Below, piece by piece: positions 36,437 to 47,537 of a stretch of 64,000 nt of DNA. Source of the DNA: Isoetes taiwanensis (Eukaryota; Streptophyta; Lycopodiopsida; Isoetales; Isoetaceae); contig JAJEKV010000017.1 in the NCBI GenBank assembly GCA_021234155.1, forward strand, positions 18,302,372-18,366,371. The letters are read 5' to 3'. The notes under the pieces are model-generated. The model had not been told where the DNA came from, did not search any database, and saw only the letters and a program-made list of their open reading frames with translations. A program made the position numbers and the translations under genes. The stretch's first letter is position 1, and each line of letters opens with the position of its first letter.

Positions 36437-37120
36437 AGGAAGTTCTCTAGTAGTCGGGCCGGTTTTTGTGTCTCTTGCGAGTTCTTTCTAGAATAGCATC
36501 GATCCGAGCCATCGGATCGCCATTCTGAGAAGGGACAAGCTACTATATAAGGCCATTTCCTCTTTTCGGACCGGTTATCGGCGTCTTCTCCGCGGCCAGC
36601 TCTTCTTCTATTCTCGTTGCTTCCCTCCTTCCCGCCTGCTGGCGTGGGGGCATGAGTTTGCTTTTCTCTAACCATTCCGCGGTGTTTTTTAGGGGTTCTT
36701 CGTGTTGCTTGCAGGCTTCGCCGTCTTCCGTCCCTGCTATATTTGTGTTAAGCCATCAACCCACCTCCTTCGGTTCTCCAGGCAACATATTCAAGGATTC
36801 CGCCATCTTCTGGGGTCCTGCTATATTTGTGTTCGCCATCAACCCATCTCCTTCGGTTTTCCAGGCAACACATTCAAGGTTGTTGGCGACCATTTCTCAT
36901 TAGGGTTTTCCTCGAAAACCCGAAAGGGCGGGGTTTTTTTTATCCCGATGAGAAGTTGTCGCCATTACCCTTCTATATTGCCTGTGCACATTTCTTTTTA
37001 CGGGGTAGTCCGATATTGTTCCTATGGTCGACTACCCCTCTCTATTCTTCCAAACATTGTATACTGCTGCTGTGATGAATGACAAGCCTATCTATAGGCC
37101 GGTTTTGTGTCTCTTGCGAG
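36437..37120 (+). repeat. S repeat, copy B
   Basis: Copy of 28,985-29,670, with TATATAA at 36,544 and the folded core intact at 36,885-36,963. Differences again sit mostly at CAG/CTG. Confidence 0.7.
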
Positions 37121-37408
37121 TCCCTTCCCAGAATGAACAATTTTGCTAGAAACAAACGTATCTAAAACAAAGACTGTAGTACTTAATGAAAAAAGATCTT
37201 CGTTGAAAATCATGAAAACCATTGGTTTAACGTCGCATGCTTAGGAACGCATTTTGTAGTGTTTCAAACCAACACAAATTCATTACTAAGCGAAGAACCA
37301 TAATCAAATGTTGGACATTAATAGCGGATCTATTCACACAGGTTTGGACCGCGATAAATTTCTTGTATCGATTATTGTCATTCATTAGAAAATATCTCGT
37401 TTGAGAAT

Positions 37409-38788
<1,380 letters not shown>

Positions 38789-38856
38789 ATAGCACAGTGT
38801 TACTACGTGATGCTTCTTTGCAGAGAGAAATTAGAAAGAAAATGAACGCCAGAGGG

Positions 38857-39130
38857 TGTTGAAACTCAAATTGAATGTAAATAGAAAGCTCAATTTGATA
38901 AGAAAATAACATGCAAAGCGCATAAGCACCGCTACGAAGACAACGATCAAGTGGGATCACACAAAAAGATGAATAGTGTCCTCACGATCATGCTATATAA
39001 ATAGAACTTGTGCTAATCGAAAACATAAAGACTTAACTAAAGTCTTAACTAACTGCTTGTTGACAATGTAATCTTTATGACCATATAACAAATTCTGCCG
39101 GGATTTTCTCATCTCCGACAACGATAACAC
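38857..39130 (-). repeat. Copia LTR, internal copy within duplication B
   Basis: 274 bp, aligned to 31,402-31,678 but with about a dozen differences (for example CACTGCTACAGAAG against CACCGCTACGAAG), whereas the two outer LTRs are identical. Confidence 0.88.
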
Positions 39131-39189
39131 CCCCACTTCGAGATAGAAAATCTAGGTGTGGCTCGTTGTCAACCATAGCCCCCACTCGT

Positions 39190-41440
39190 AGACATACCAA
39201 GTGGATAAAGTCCACAAATTTAGAGAACTTGATGCGGGCTAAAGCCTTTGTCATCATATCTGCTGGCATGTGTTCAGTAGGACAATAGGTAAGGAGGATT
39301 GTCCCATTTTCGATCAGATCACGAATGAAATGGTATTGCAGATCAATGTGTTTCATGCGGCGATGCATCACTGGATTCTTAGCAACTGCCATGGCACCCT
39401 GATTATCAGTATGAATGAGAAGTCCAGGAGTGGAAAGAATACCAAGCTCAAGACTGAGGCGTTGCAGCCAGATAGCTTCTTTGCTGGCATGTGTAAGAGC
39501 AACATACTCAGCTTCGGTGGTGGATAATGCCACGCATTTCTGTTTGCTGCTGCTCCAGCTGATAGCAGTGACTCCATAAGTGAAAATGAAGCCGGAGATG
39601 GACTTGCGGTCATGTTGGTCACCTCCCCAATCTGCGTCGGAATATCCTTGAAGAGAGGGATGCTCCTGTGATTGATAACATAAGCCATGTTTTACTGTTC
39701 CAGCAAGGTAACGGAGGAGGCATTTCAAGGCAGCGCAATGGGTCTGTTTAGGGTCAAGGCAGAATTGACTGAGTTTGCACAGTGGTAAGGAGAGGTCGGG
39801 ACGTGTATAGGTAGCTGCAAAATTCAAGAGGCCAAGAATAGTGCGATAGGAAAGACGGATATGGTCAAATGATGGTGAGCAAGGAGGGTCGTCAGTGCAA
39901 AAATGGATGCCATGGTCGAGAGGTGTAGAAACTGAATTAGATTGTAGCATTTGAAATCGTTGCAGAATATCAGTAAGGTACTTGCATTGGTTGAGATGGA
40001 GGGTTCCGTTGGACTGATCGTAGCGGATTTCCATGCCAAGGAAATAAGAGGCTTGGCCCAAATCCTTCATATGAAATTGGTTTTGGAGCTGAATTTTGAG
40101 GTCATTGAGAGCAGTGAGAGAATCAGCAATGATAAGAAGGTCATCCACATATACCAGGATGATCAAGATATGGGAAGATAAGGAAAAATAGAGGCTGGGA
40201 TCAGATTGGCACCTGGAGAATTTTAGATGGATAAGGCTTTGATCCAGCTTGTCATACCAAGAACGTGAAGCTTGTTTTAAGCCATAGAGAGCTTTGGAGA
40301 GTTTGCAGACTTTGGTGGAGTTGGCAGCTTCAACAAAACCTTCGGGTTGCTCAATGTACACCTCTTCTTTGAGATCACCATGTAAGAAGGCATTGTTAAC
40401 GTCCATTTGATGGATATAGTAACGGTTTTGAGTGGCATAAGCAAGAAGAAGGCGAATGGATGGAATTTTTACAACAGGGGCAAAAGTTTCAGCATAGTCA
40501 AGGCCTTCGACTTGATTGAAACCACGGGCAACAAGACGGGCTTTGAAGCGATCAACATGACCAAGATGATTATATTTGACTTTGAAAACCCAACGGCTAC
40601 CAATGATAGTGCGATCAGAGGGACGTGAGACAAGAGTCCAAGTGTGGTTGGCATGGATAGATTGCAGCTCAGCTTGCATGGCGTAAGCCACCGTGGCATG
40701 ATGAGGAGATGCCATGGCCTGCGAGTAAGAGCGAGGTTCAATGATGGGTTCTTCAGTCAACATGCTGTAATCACGGGTCCAAGCAGGAGGTTGACGATTG
40801 CGGCATGGGCGAGAGCTTGCAGGGGGCTCTGATGGAGAAGTATCCGGATGCAGCGCAGATGGTGGTGACATGGGATCAGCAGCAGCAGTGGGTGCTGGAG
40901 AATGATCATGAGACGATGGCATGATTGGAGCAGGCCCTGCCGGAGTGATCGGCGCAAGAGATGGCACAAGGCAAGGGGCTGATGGTAACACATAATCCAT
41001 AGGGACTTCAATAGTGGATGAGGTAATGGGAAGGGAAAAACAACTCTCATATTCATTGAACGTAGCATGGCAGGTAACAAGGAGTTTGTGAGTGGCAAGA
41101 TTAAGCAATCGATAGCCTTTGGTGGTGTTGGAATACCCTAGAAACATACAAGGAATGGCTTGGGGATCAAGCTTGGATCTCTTAGCAGCAGGGATATGAG
41201 CAAAAGCTTTGCAGCCAAAGACACGAAAATGTTTAAGGGAAAAAGACGCACCAGACCAAATCTCATGGGGAATTTTGTGAGCAATACTAGAGTGAGGAGT
41301 ACGGTTGATGATATAGGAAGCAGTATGGATAGCCTCTCCCCAAAACTTTGCTGGAACCTGCATAGCTATAAGTAGATCATGAGTCATGTTAATCAAAGTG
41401 CGATTTACCCTTTTCTCGCCGCCCATTTTGCTCAGGAGTG
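39190..41440 (-). CDS. Copia Pol 3' half, copy B: integrase C-end, RT, RNase H
   Basis: A single open frame of about 750 recognisable residues (within 39,075-41,522). Integrase C-terminus: FWGEAIHTASYI and KHFRVFGCKAFAH. A Pro/Ser-rich linker follows, then RT (RDYSMLTEEPIIEPRSYSQA onward, YVDD near 40,150) and RNase H (SDADWGGDQHDRKSISGF; TEAEYVAL; TEHMPADMMTKAL). It joins the upstream Gag-integrase frame through a frame break near 41,405 at the PEQNG box. The best preserved copia RT in the window. Confidence 0.9.
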
Positions 41441-43312
41441 CCAGGGGATGAAACCTCATGCCGAATTCCATGTTGATTGCAGAACTGAGCAAATTCATTT
41501 GAGGTGAATTCACCACCTCCATCGCTGCGCAGGATGGCCAAGGAATGTCCTGTAAAAGTCTGAGCCTCTGTCATAAAAGAAACAAAGTTTGAAAAAACCT
41601 CATGTTTTCTTTTGAGCAAAAAAATGAAGATCTCTCGGCTGTGATCATCCAGAAAAACCAGTACGTATTGTGCTCCAGAATGTGTGGGTGGAGAAATTGG
41701 TCCGCATAGATCCGTGTGAACAAGCTGGAGGCGGCTGCTGGCTCTGTGCGAGGACAAAGGAAAGGAAGAGCGAGTGTTCTTGCTGACGAGACAAACATTG
41801 CATGGTGAAGATGGAGAAGGAGAATGTGTGATCAGTCCTTGCTGGGATAAACGAGCAAGATTGTGGAAACCAATGTGGCCTAGCCGGAAGTGCCAAAGGG
41901 ACTGTGGAGAAGGTGGTATGAAGGCAAGATTGGCAGAGTCAACAGAAGAAGGGAAGCCACTGACTTGATACAGATTTCCAAAACGTCTGCCAGAGAACAG
42001 GAGTTTGTCCAGACCATTGTATATTTGACATTCTGCACTAGTAAACTTGACAAGAAGCCCAGCATCAGTAATACGACTAACAGAAAGAAGACTTTTTTGC
42101 AGGCCAGGAACATGCAAGACATCCTTGACGTACTTCTTGATGCCGGAAGGAAGAGTTATCTCAACAGTACCTGAAGCAATGCCAAATTGCTGAGAATGAT
42201 CACCCATTTTGACACATCGATGGGTCTGAAGAGGAGTGTAGGTGATAAAATTGGACTTGAGGGGAGTCATGTGGCTTGTGGCACCGGAATCCAAGAACCA
42301 GGCATGGAGATGTGTGTCAGAGAGCTCATGGGCAGCAAATAAATATTCAAGGGATGAATCCTCAACAAGGCAATTGTGGTCTTCCACCAGATTACCCGAG
42401 TCTTCTCCTTGTGGCTTTCGTTGCTTCACAGGTGCAGGAGCAGTGCATTCTTGGGCATAATGACCCATTTCTTGACATCGAAAACATTTGATTGTGCTCC
42501 TGTCTGGCCTGGGACGCCGATTCTGACGATTTTGAGGTCTTTTAGAGTGATCCTTTGAGTCTGCAAGCATCAAAGCATCTGTTTGATCACAGAGTTTAGC
42601 AACCATCAAGGATTCACCTTTAGGGAGCAATTGGGACTGTTGTTGGCGCAGAGCTTCTTGCTGAACACGATCCAGAGCAGCTTCAAAAGAATAATCCTCA
42701 ACCCTGCCTTGGAGATTGATAACTAGCCCAGCAAAATTTGGAGGCAAACTGTTAAGGAGTAAGCAGACTTTTTCATCCTCAGAGACTTCTGCACCAGTGG
42801 CATCCAGATCGTCAATGAGTTCCTTCATTTTGCAGATATGCTCGGTAACATCCCCATTTTCAGACAACTTCAAAGCATAAAGCTGGCTGCGTAAAAGAAC
42901 ACGCTGAGAAGCATTTCTTGAGGCATAGTGATGCTCCAGAATTTTCATGATTTCTCGACTGGTTCTGGCACCCTTGACCAATCTTGCAGGGGTGTCTTCT
43001 AATCCTTGGCACAGCCATAGCTTTGCCTTACGATCTTTCTCCAGATCAGTTAGACCCCTCTTGGAATCTTCTTTAGGACCCCTCTTGGGATCTTCTTTAG
43101 GATCCTTTTCTGGATCTGCACTCAGATCCACTACAAGACCCCGTAACACATTATCTCCATCAGGTGAAGAAGAGTTGAGATCCACAATCTCCCAAAGATT
43201 GTGATCTTCCAAAAACATACGCATCCTCCACTTCCACATCTGGAAGTCTTTGCCAGAGAACTTAGGTACAGTGCGAAAGGCGGTTGATGCAGACAGCATG
43301 CTATTTTCCATG
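41389..43312 (-). CDS. Copia Gag, protease and integrase core
   Basis: Starts at Met near 43,312 (MENSMLSASTAFRTVPKFSG), about 85 bp inside the 5' LTR; the longer open frame upstream is LTR sequence. Gag capsid includes KMKELIDDLDATGAEVSEDE and LLNSLPPNF. The CCHC knuckle is CFRCQEMGHYAQEC (about 42,480). The protease has FLDSGATSHMT with the catalytic DSG. Integrase has the zinc HHCC region (LWHFRLGHIGF...CNVC), the Asp in VHTDLCGP, the Asp in RSDGGGE and the Glu at PEQNG, where the frame is lost. Together with the downstream frame it would give a complete polyprotein. Confidence 0.9.
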
Positions 43313-43383
43313 TCGAAAGGGAAAGAAAACAGACGATAAACAGATAAACAGAGACGACTTAAGCGGTCTTGTTTAAGCACTTC

Positions 43384-43397
43384 GTGGGCCCATAACC
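43384..43397 (-). other. Copia primer binding site, matches anticodon arm of tRNA-iMet
   Basis: Adjacent to the 5' LTR, the plus strand reads GTGGGCCCATAACC, the same as the anticodon stem-loop of plant initiator-Met tRNA as I recall it. The minus-strand element RNA is thus complementary to an internal tRNA segment. Drosophila copia and yeast Ty5 use such half-tRNA primers; that this element does so is inference. Confidence 0.7.
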
Positions 43398-43674
43398 TGT
43401 TGAAACTCAAATTGAATGTAAATAGAAAGCTCAATTTGATAAGAAAATAACATGCAGGCGTACAAGCACTGCTACAGAAGACAACGATCAAGTGGGATCA
43501 CACAAAAAGATGAATAGTGTCCTCACGATCATGCTATATAAATAGAACTTGTGCTAACTGAAAACATAAAGACTTAACTAAAGTCTTAACTAACTGTTTG
43601 TTGACAACAGAATCTTTATGACCATATAACAAATTCTGCCCGGGATTTTCTGTTATCTCTGACAACAGATAACA
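43398..43674 (-). repeat. Copia 5' LTR (outer, right on + strand)
   Basis: Identical by eye over 277 bp to 31,402-31,678. The right side is GTAGG, the target duplication. Confidence 0.93.
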
Positions 43675-43691
43675 GTAGGAAGGAGGGCCAT
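43675..43691 (-). CDS. First 17 coding bases of the cysteine protease
   Basis: On the minus strand, ATG at 43,691-43,689 opens MALLP plus two bases of the next codon, then the GTAGG duplication and the copia LTR. The frame resumes at 31,396 with AFIFFLISLCC, completing a typical signal peptide. The 5-bp duplication accounts exactly for the repeated bases. This fixes the start codon and shows the insertion disrupts the secretion signal. Confidence 0.85.
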
Positions 43692-43763
43692 TTTTGGTCG
43701 CTTGAGTGAATATCTAACTTAGCTTTGTGCGTTTGTAGCCTATAGCTCCCGTTCCATTGGCCG

Positions 43764-43770
43764 TTTTATA
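43764..43770 (-). promoter_or_regulatory. TATA box of the cysteine protease gene
   Basis: On the minus strand CTATAAAACGG lies about 75 bp upstream of the ATG at 43,691, with CCAATGG and CATTGGG flanking elements nearby. This spacing suits a plant core promoter with a short leader. Confidence 0.65.
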
Positions 43771-44117
43771 GCGCCCAATGGTCTTTGAACATTCACCAAC
43801 TTCTACATGTTCAAGACTTTGTCCAAAAGCAAATCCATTTATTAGGCTGGGTTCACATGCAACCTCGCCGGAGAGGGGCCCTGTTTTGCCCCGTGCTAAT
43901 CCGCTATGGCTGGTGATGGTCCATGTAAAAGGGTGGACCTTTTTACATGACAGTGATGCGCCTTCATTGCATTTGAACCAGCTCTTGGTCTTTGTCGTTG
44001 ACATGCTTTTAACGTCAAGATAAGTGGATGAGCGTTCCGTCCTTTTCTTGATTCATTCTTAAGCACAATGACAAATTGCTTCAACAAACCTGTAGAATCA
44101 GGTAATCACCTTACCTT
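43771..44117. other. Upstream region of the protease gene; no gene seen
   Basis: Probable promoter-proximal sequence on the minus strand. The frames 43,714-44,004 and 43,778-44,023 overlap on opposite strands and show no signature. Confidence 0.45.
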
Positions 44118-44221
44118 GACGTCGTAGAACAGAATGGGCTCAGCCATTCTTGCTTCCCCCTGACCTGCAGAATCCGGAGGGGAAAGCAAGAATGGCTTCT
44201 CCCATTCCGTTCTACATCACG
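44118..44221. repeat. Long foldback, pre-miRNA-like or MITE
   Basis: Arms 44,124-44,159 and 44,179-44,215 pair over about 36 positions with few bulges, with a 19-base loop. Pairing continues imperfectly for 5-6 bases outward. One arm holds CAGCCATTCTTGCTTCCCC, the other CTTCTCCCATTCCGTTCTAC. The size and near-perfect pairing suit a young plant microRNA precursor or a small foldback element; no target duplication was found. Confidence 0.6.
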
Positions 44222-44400
44222 TAAACCTAGTCAACATGTAAGCATGCTTCTCAAATCTAGCTTTAGGACCCACCAATTTTAGCTTACGTTCAAGACCGGC
44301 CACTTTAACATTACCCACCAATTTAGCCATGTTCAAGACTTTGCCCATGTTCGTTTGTTAGTCTTGCTTGAGGTTAACTTGTTTTTCACCACGTAAGTCT

Positions 44401-44735
44401 AATCAATATGTAACCCAGTCTCTTTGTCTTATAGCCCATAATTCAACAAGCCAACGTTCAAGACTTGGGAAGGTCCACATAGTTCTTTCTTTTGTCTTGC
44501 CTCTTGCCTTTCTAATCAATATGTAACCCAGTCTTTGTCTTATAGCCCATTATTCAACAAGCCAACGCTCAAGACTTGGGAAGGTCCACATAGTTCTTTC
44601 TTTTGTCTTGCCTCTTGTCTTTCTAATCAACATGTAACCTAGTCTCTGACTTATAGCCCATTATTCAACAAGCCAACATTCAAGACTTAGGAAGGTCCAC
44701 ATAGTTCTTTCTTTTGTCTTGCCTCTTGTCTTGCC
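44401..44735. repeat. Three tandem repeats of ~112 bp
   Basis: Units start at 44,401, 44,514 and 44,625 with AATCAA(T/C)ATGTAACC, and share AACAAGCCAACGTTCAAGAC and CCACATAGTTCTTTCTTTTG. Divergence between units is a few percent. Confidence 0.85.
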
Positions 44736-44739
44736 TCTG

Positions 44740-46014
44740 TAACTTGTTTGCAAGTCTGGTTTTCCAAGACTAGGATTGGACCACCAAAAGCTAGGAAAGT
44801 AAGTGCAGTCAATTCATATACTCTTTTTAACACAGCAATAGATTTATTGTTCTTTTCCACTATAAGGTGTTTTCGAGGTCATAAATGTTCCATAAGGGTG
44901 GGCCTGGCCGAGCCCCAATGGTTTTGAAATAATGAGATGAGGAAGTTGCTCTATTTGGCGCTTTTTTTTTTTTTTTATGTTTGACAAAAGTGATATCATA
45001 ATAATTGGTAACATAGGGGTGAAATCGAATATGTGATCAAGGCTCTCCCCCTTATTAGAAATGCATAGTTAGGTTAGGTTGCAAAACTAAGACGGTGCTG
45101 TAAATATGATAATGACATTTAATTTAAAGCCTACGGCAATAGGTAAATATATTTAAAGGCTAAGGGGATTTCGGGCATGTCAAGCTGACCCAGCTACTTA
45201 CTGACATAGCAGGCAGGATTTAATACTTAGAATTAAGGTTCCCGGGCAATTACTTGGGAAAGAAAATAAGTCTTAGTTCTAACGCAAGCTCAGATAGTGA
45301 AGATTCAAGCGCTACTCTGTTGCATGAGCTTGAGTTAAACAGGGAATTGGAGTTCTGTAAGGAATCAACCAGATTTGAAGGGTTAAACATGGATAGACGA
45401 AATAACAACAGAGGTTTTGATACAAAAAGGAGCTTTGATGGTGGTACTGGGTATAATACCAAGAAAAACACCTATTTCAACAAGAAACAGGGCTAGAGGA
45501 AATAACTCTAATGAGTATGGAGTTCCGGAAACTCAGTTGGATGAAGACTTTGGGTCTGACCATGACGATTTCCAGGTATTTATTGGGAATAATTATAAAG
45601 TATCTGTGAAAGGGAACATAAAATAATGGATGGGGTGATAAATGAGGCTTACCAAGCACACTGAATTCGGGTAATCAGACACCCACATTTAGACAGTAAT
45701 ATATTACTACACTATATGCTGAAATAGATAGCTGAATCTGATTTGTATTGGTATTTTTGGTAGTAAATCCACTGCTACTATAAGATGTATTGCATAGGAA
45801 TGTTTCTATTTATCTTTCTCATTTCTATGTAGCTTTTACTAACCAAGGGCAAGAAAGGTTTAATGGGTGAAGGGCGATGAGCCATGAAACCCTCTAAGTA
45901 CCTTTTGGCCCTTGCATTATTACCGATTTCTCGCTAATATTTGCATGATTGGCTGCAGGTACGTGGGATTTCTTCTGTCATTATATCTTTGTGGTTGTTA
46001 TGGTGTGTTCTAGC
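44740..46014. other. No recognised gene; one possible small frame
   Basis: Mostly AT-rich. The frame 45,254-45,496 (80 residues; Ser/Asp-rich then Asn/Arg/Gly-rich, MDRRNNNRGFDTKRSF) resembles a disordered fragment of a retroelement Gag or a host protein but has no diagnostic motif. A T-rich run is at 44,961-44,978. Confidence 0.4.
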
Positions 46015-47524
46015 TGTGATCGTTCGGCCGCGATTATACGGTCCCGGGGCGTATCTTTGTCTTTGCGACAAATCACGCAGCATTACCGCCGTCCCAATCG
46101 ACGTGTACGCCGACGTGTACCCAAGCAAGGGCGCCCTAGGGGGGCAACTTGCAATGGTGCGCACACTTAGCAATGTGCGCACTTTTAGACCTTTAACCCA
46201 TTAAAGGTAGACCAAGGGTCATGGAAACCCTAAACCTAACTGATAGCCTACATAAGGCACCAAACCCTAACTTTCCCTTTTTCACCCACAGACCTTCCGA
46301 GCTCCGATTCGCGCGCCTGAGAGGCAATTCCAACTCCCACGATCTGCCCGTGCGCCCCAGTTTGTCAGATCATCCTTCCGACCGCATTCGGGCGTAAACG
46401 TAGACATGGACGCCTTCGGATCGAGAGGAGTGAACCAGGGATCAGGTATTTGGTCGATTGAATAGCCTAAACCTTATTCCAGCCTTCGAACCAGTAGGTT
46501 TAGCCTATTAAATCACCCTTAGTAGCCAAGCAGATCCTGAGATTGACTCTAACTAAAGAACCTAACTCTATGAATTAGATTAGTTCTTATTACTTATGTT
46601 GATATGATGGACGGATGTATTCTGTGGACTCATTGTATTGGGAAGGGGGGTAGAGACTTAAAGCTTAGTAGATGATGCTCCTAGCTAGTCCCTCTTAGTG
46701 CATTACTAGAATTCGGCCTGTGTACAGGAGCCCACCTAGTTGTGGGTGAAGGGGCCAGACTGGCTTAGAATGAGGTTCGTGTTCTGACCCTTGACCGATC
46801 CCTCTGGTGTGTAAGGCCTACTGGGGATCAGAGTGACTAGGTCTAATGGCTTGCCACTGAGTGTGGGCAAGGCATGGGCTCGGCACCCGTGGGGGTGGTG
46901 TTCACCTTCCAAAGGGTTAAGTCGAATAAGGGCGGTGGCTCTCTAGTCACCTTGGGTCAGCATGTAGATCTCGGAGGGAGGCGATCCCTACCCCCCCATC
47001 GGGGACCGGGAGATGTAACCCGGGAATAGCCCCTTTGGCTATGCACACCCGGGCGCTCTGGTCCGTCCCAACACTTTTCAACCTACTCGCCAAGTGTGCC
47101 GCGGAGGGGGCGGATGGCGTGGACAACCCTAAGCCATGTTCTTATGCCGTACCAAATCCATTGCCATGAATTACATGCGCAATGAACTCGGAGACCCAAG
47201 CCGCCGGTCATCCCTTTGAGTCCGAGCCTTGGGTAGGATTTCCCATATGTATTGTGCTGATCTTTGTCTATGCAGATGTTGATGTGCCACCCTTCGAGGT
47301 GGATATATGATGTTATGTTACTGACGTGTATGTTTACGCTTCGCAGCCTAGGTAGGCCCCGAGGGAGATCGGGGTAAAATGACCCCTTCACTCTTCCCAC
47401 CGTGGACTCGTGACGGTCGCGCAGATGATATGTGGAGGGCCCTCAGATCATATGGAGCTGGTACGGGGGATGAACTCCTATTTGTATACGGTGCGGGCAT
47501 CGTATATGAGTAGGGGACGTCACA
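46015..47524 (+). repeat. 5' LTR of the non-coding LTR element
   Basis: Begins TGTGATCG and ends ACGTCACA, directly before the PBS. It contains CAATGGTGCGCACACTTAG, AATGTGCGCACTTTTAGACC and a pair TTTAACCCATTAAAGG. About 1.5 kb. Confidence 0.8.
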
Positions 47525-47525
47525 G

Positions 47526-47537
47526 TGGTATCAGAGC
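47526..47537 (+). other. Primer binding site, tRNA-iMet type
   Basis: TGGTATCAGAGC one base after the LTR, as in the gypsy element at 16,695. Confidence 0.9.
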
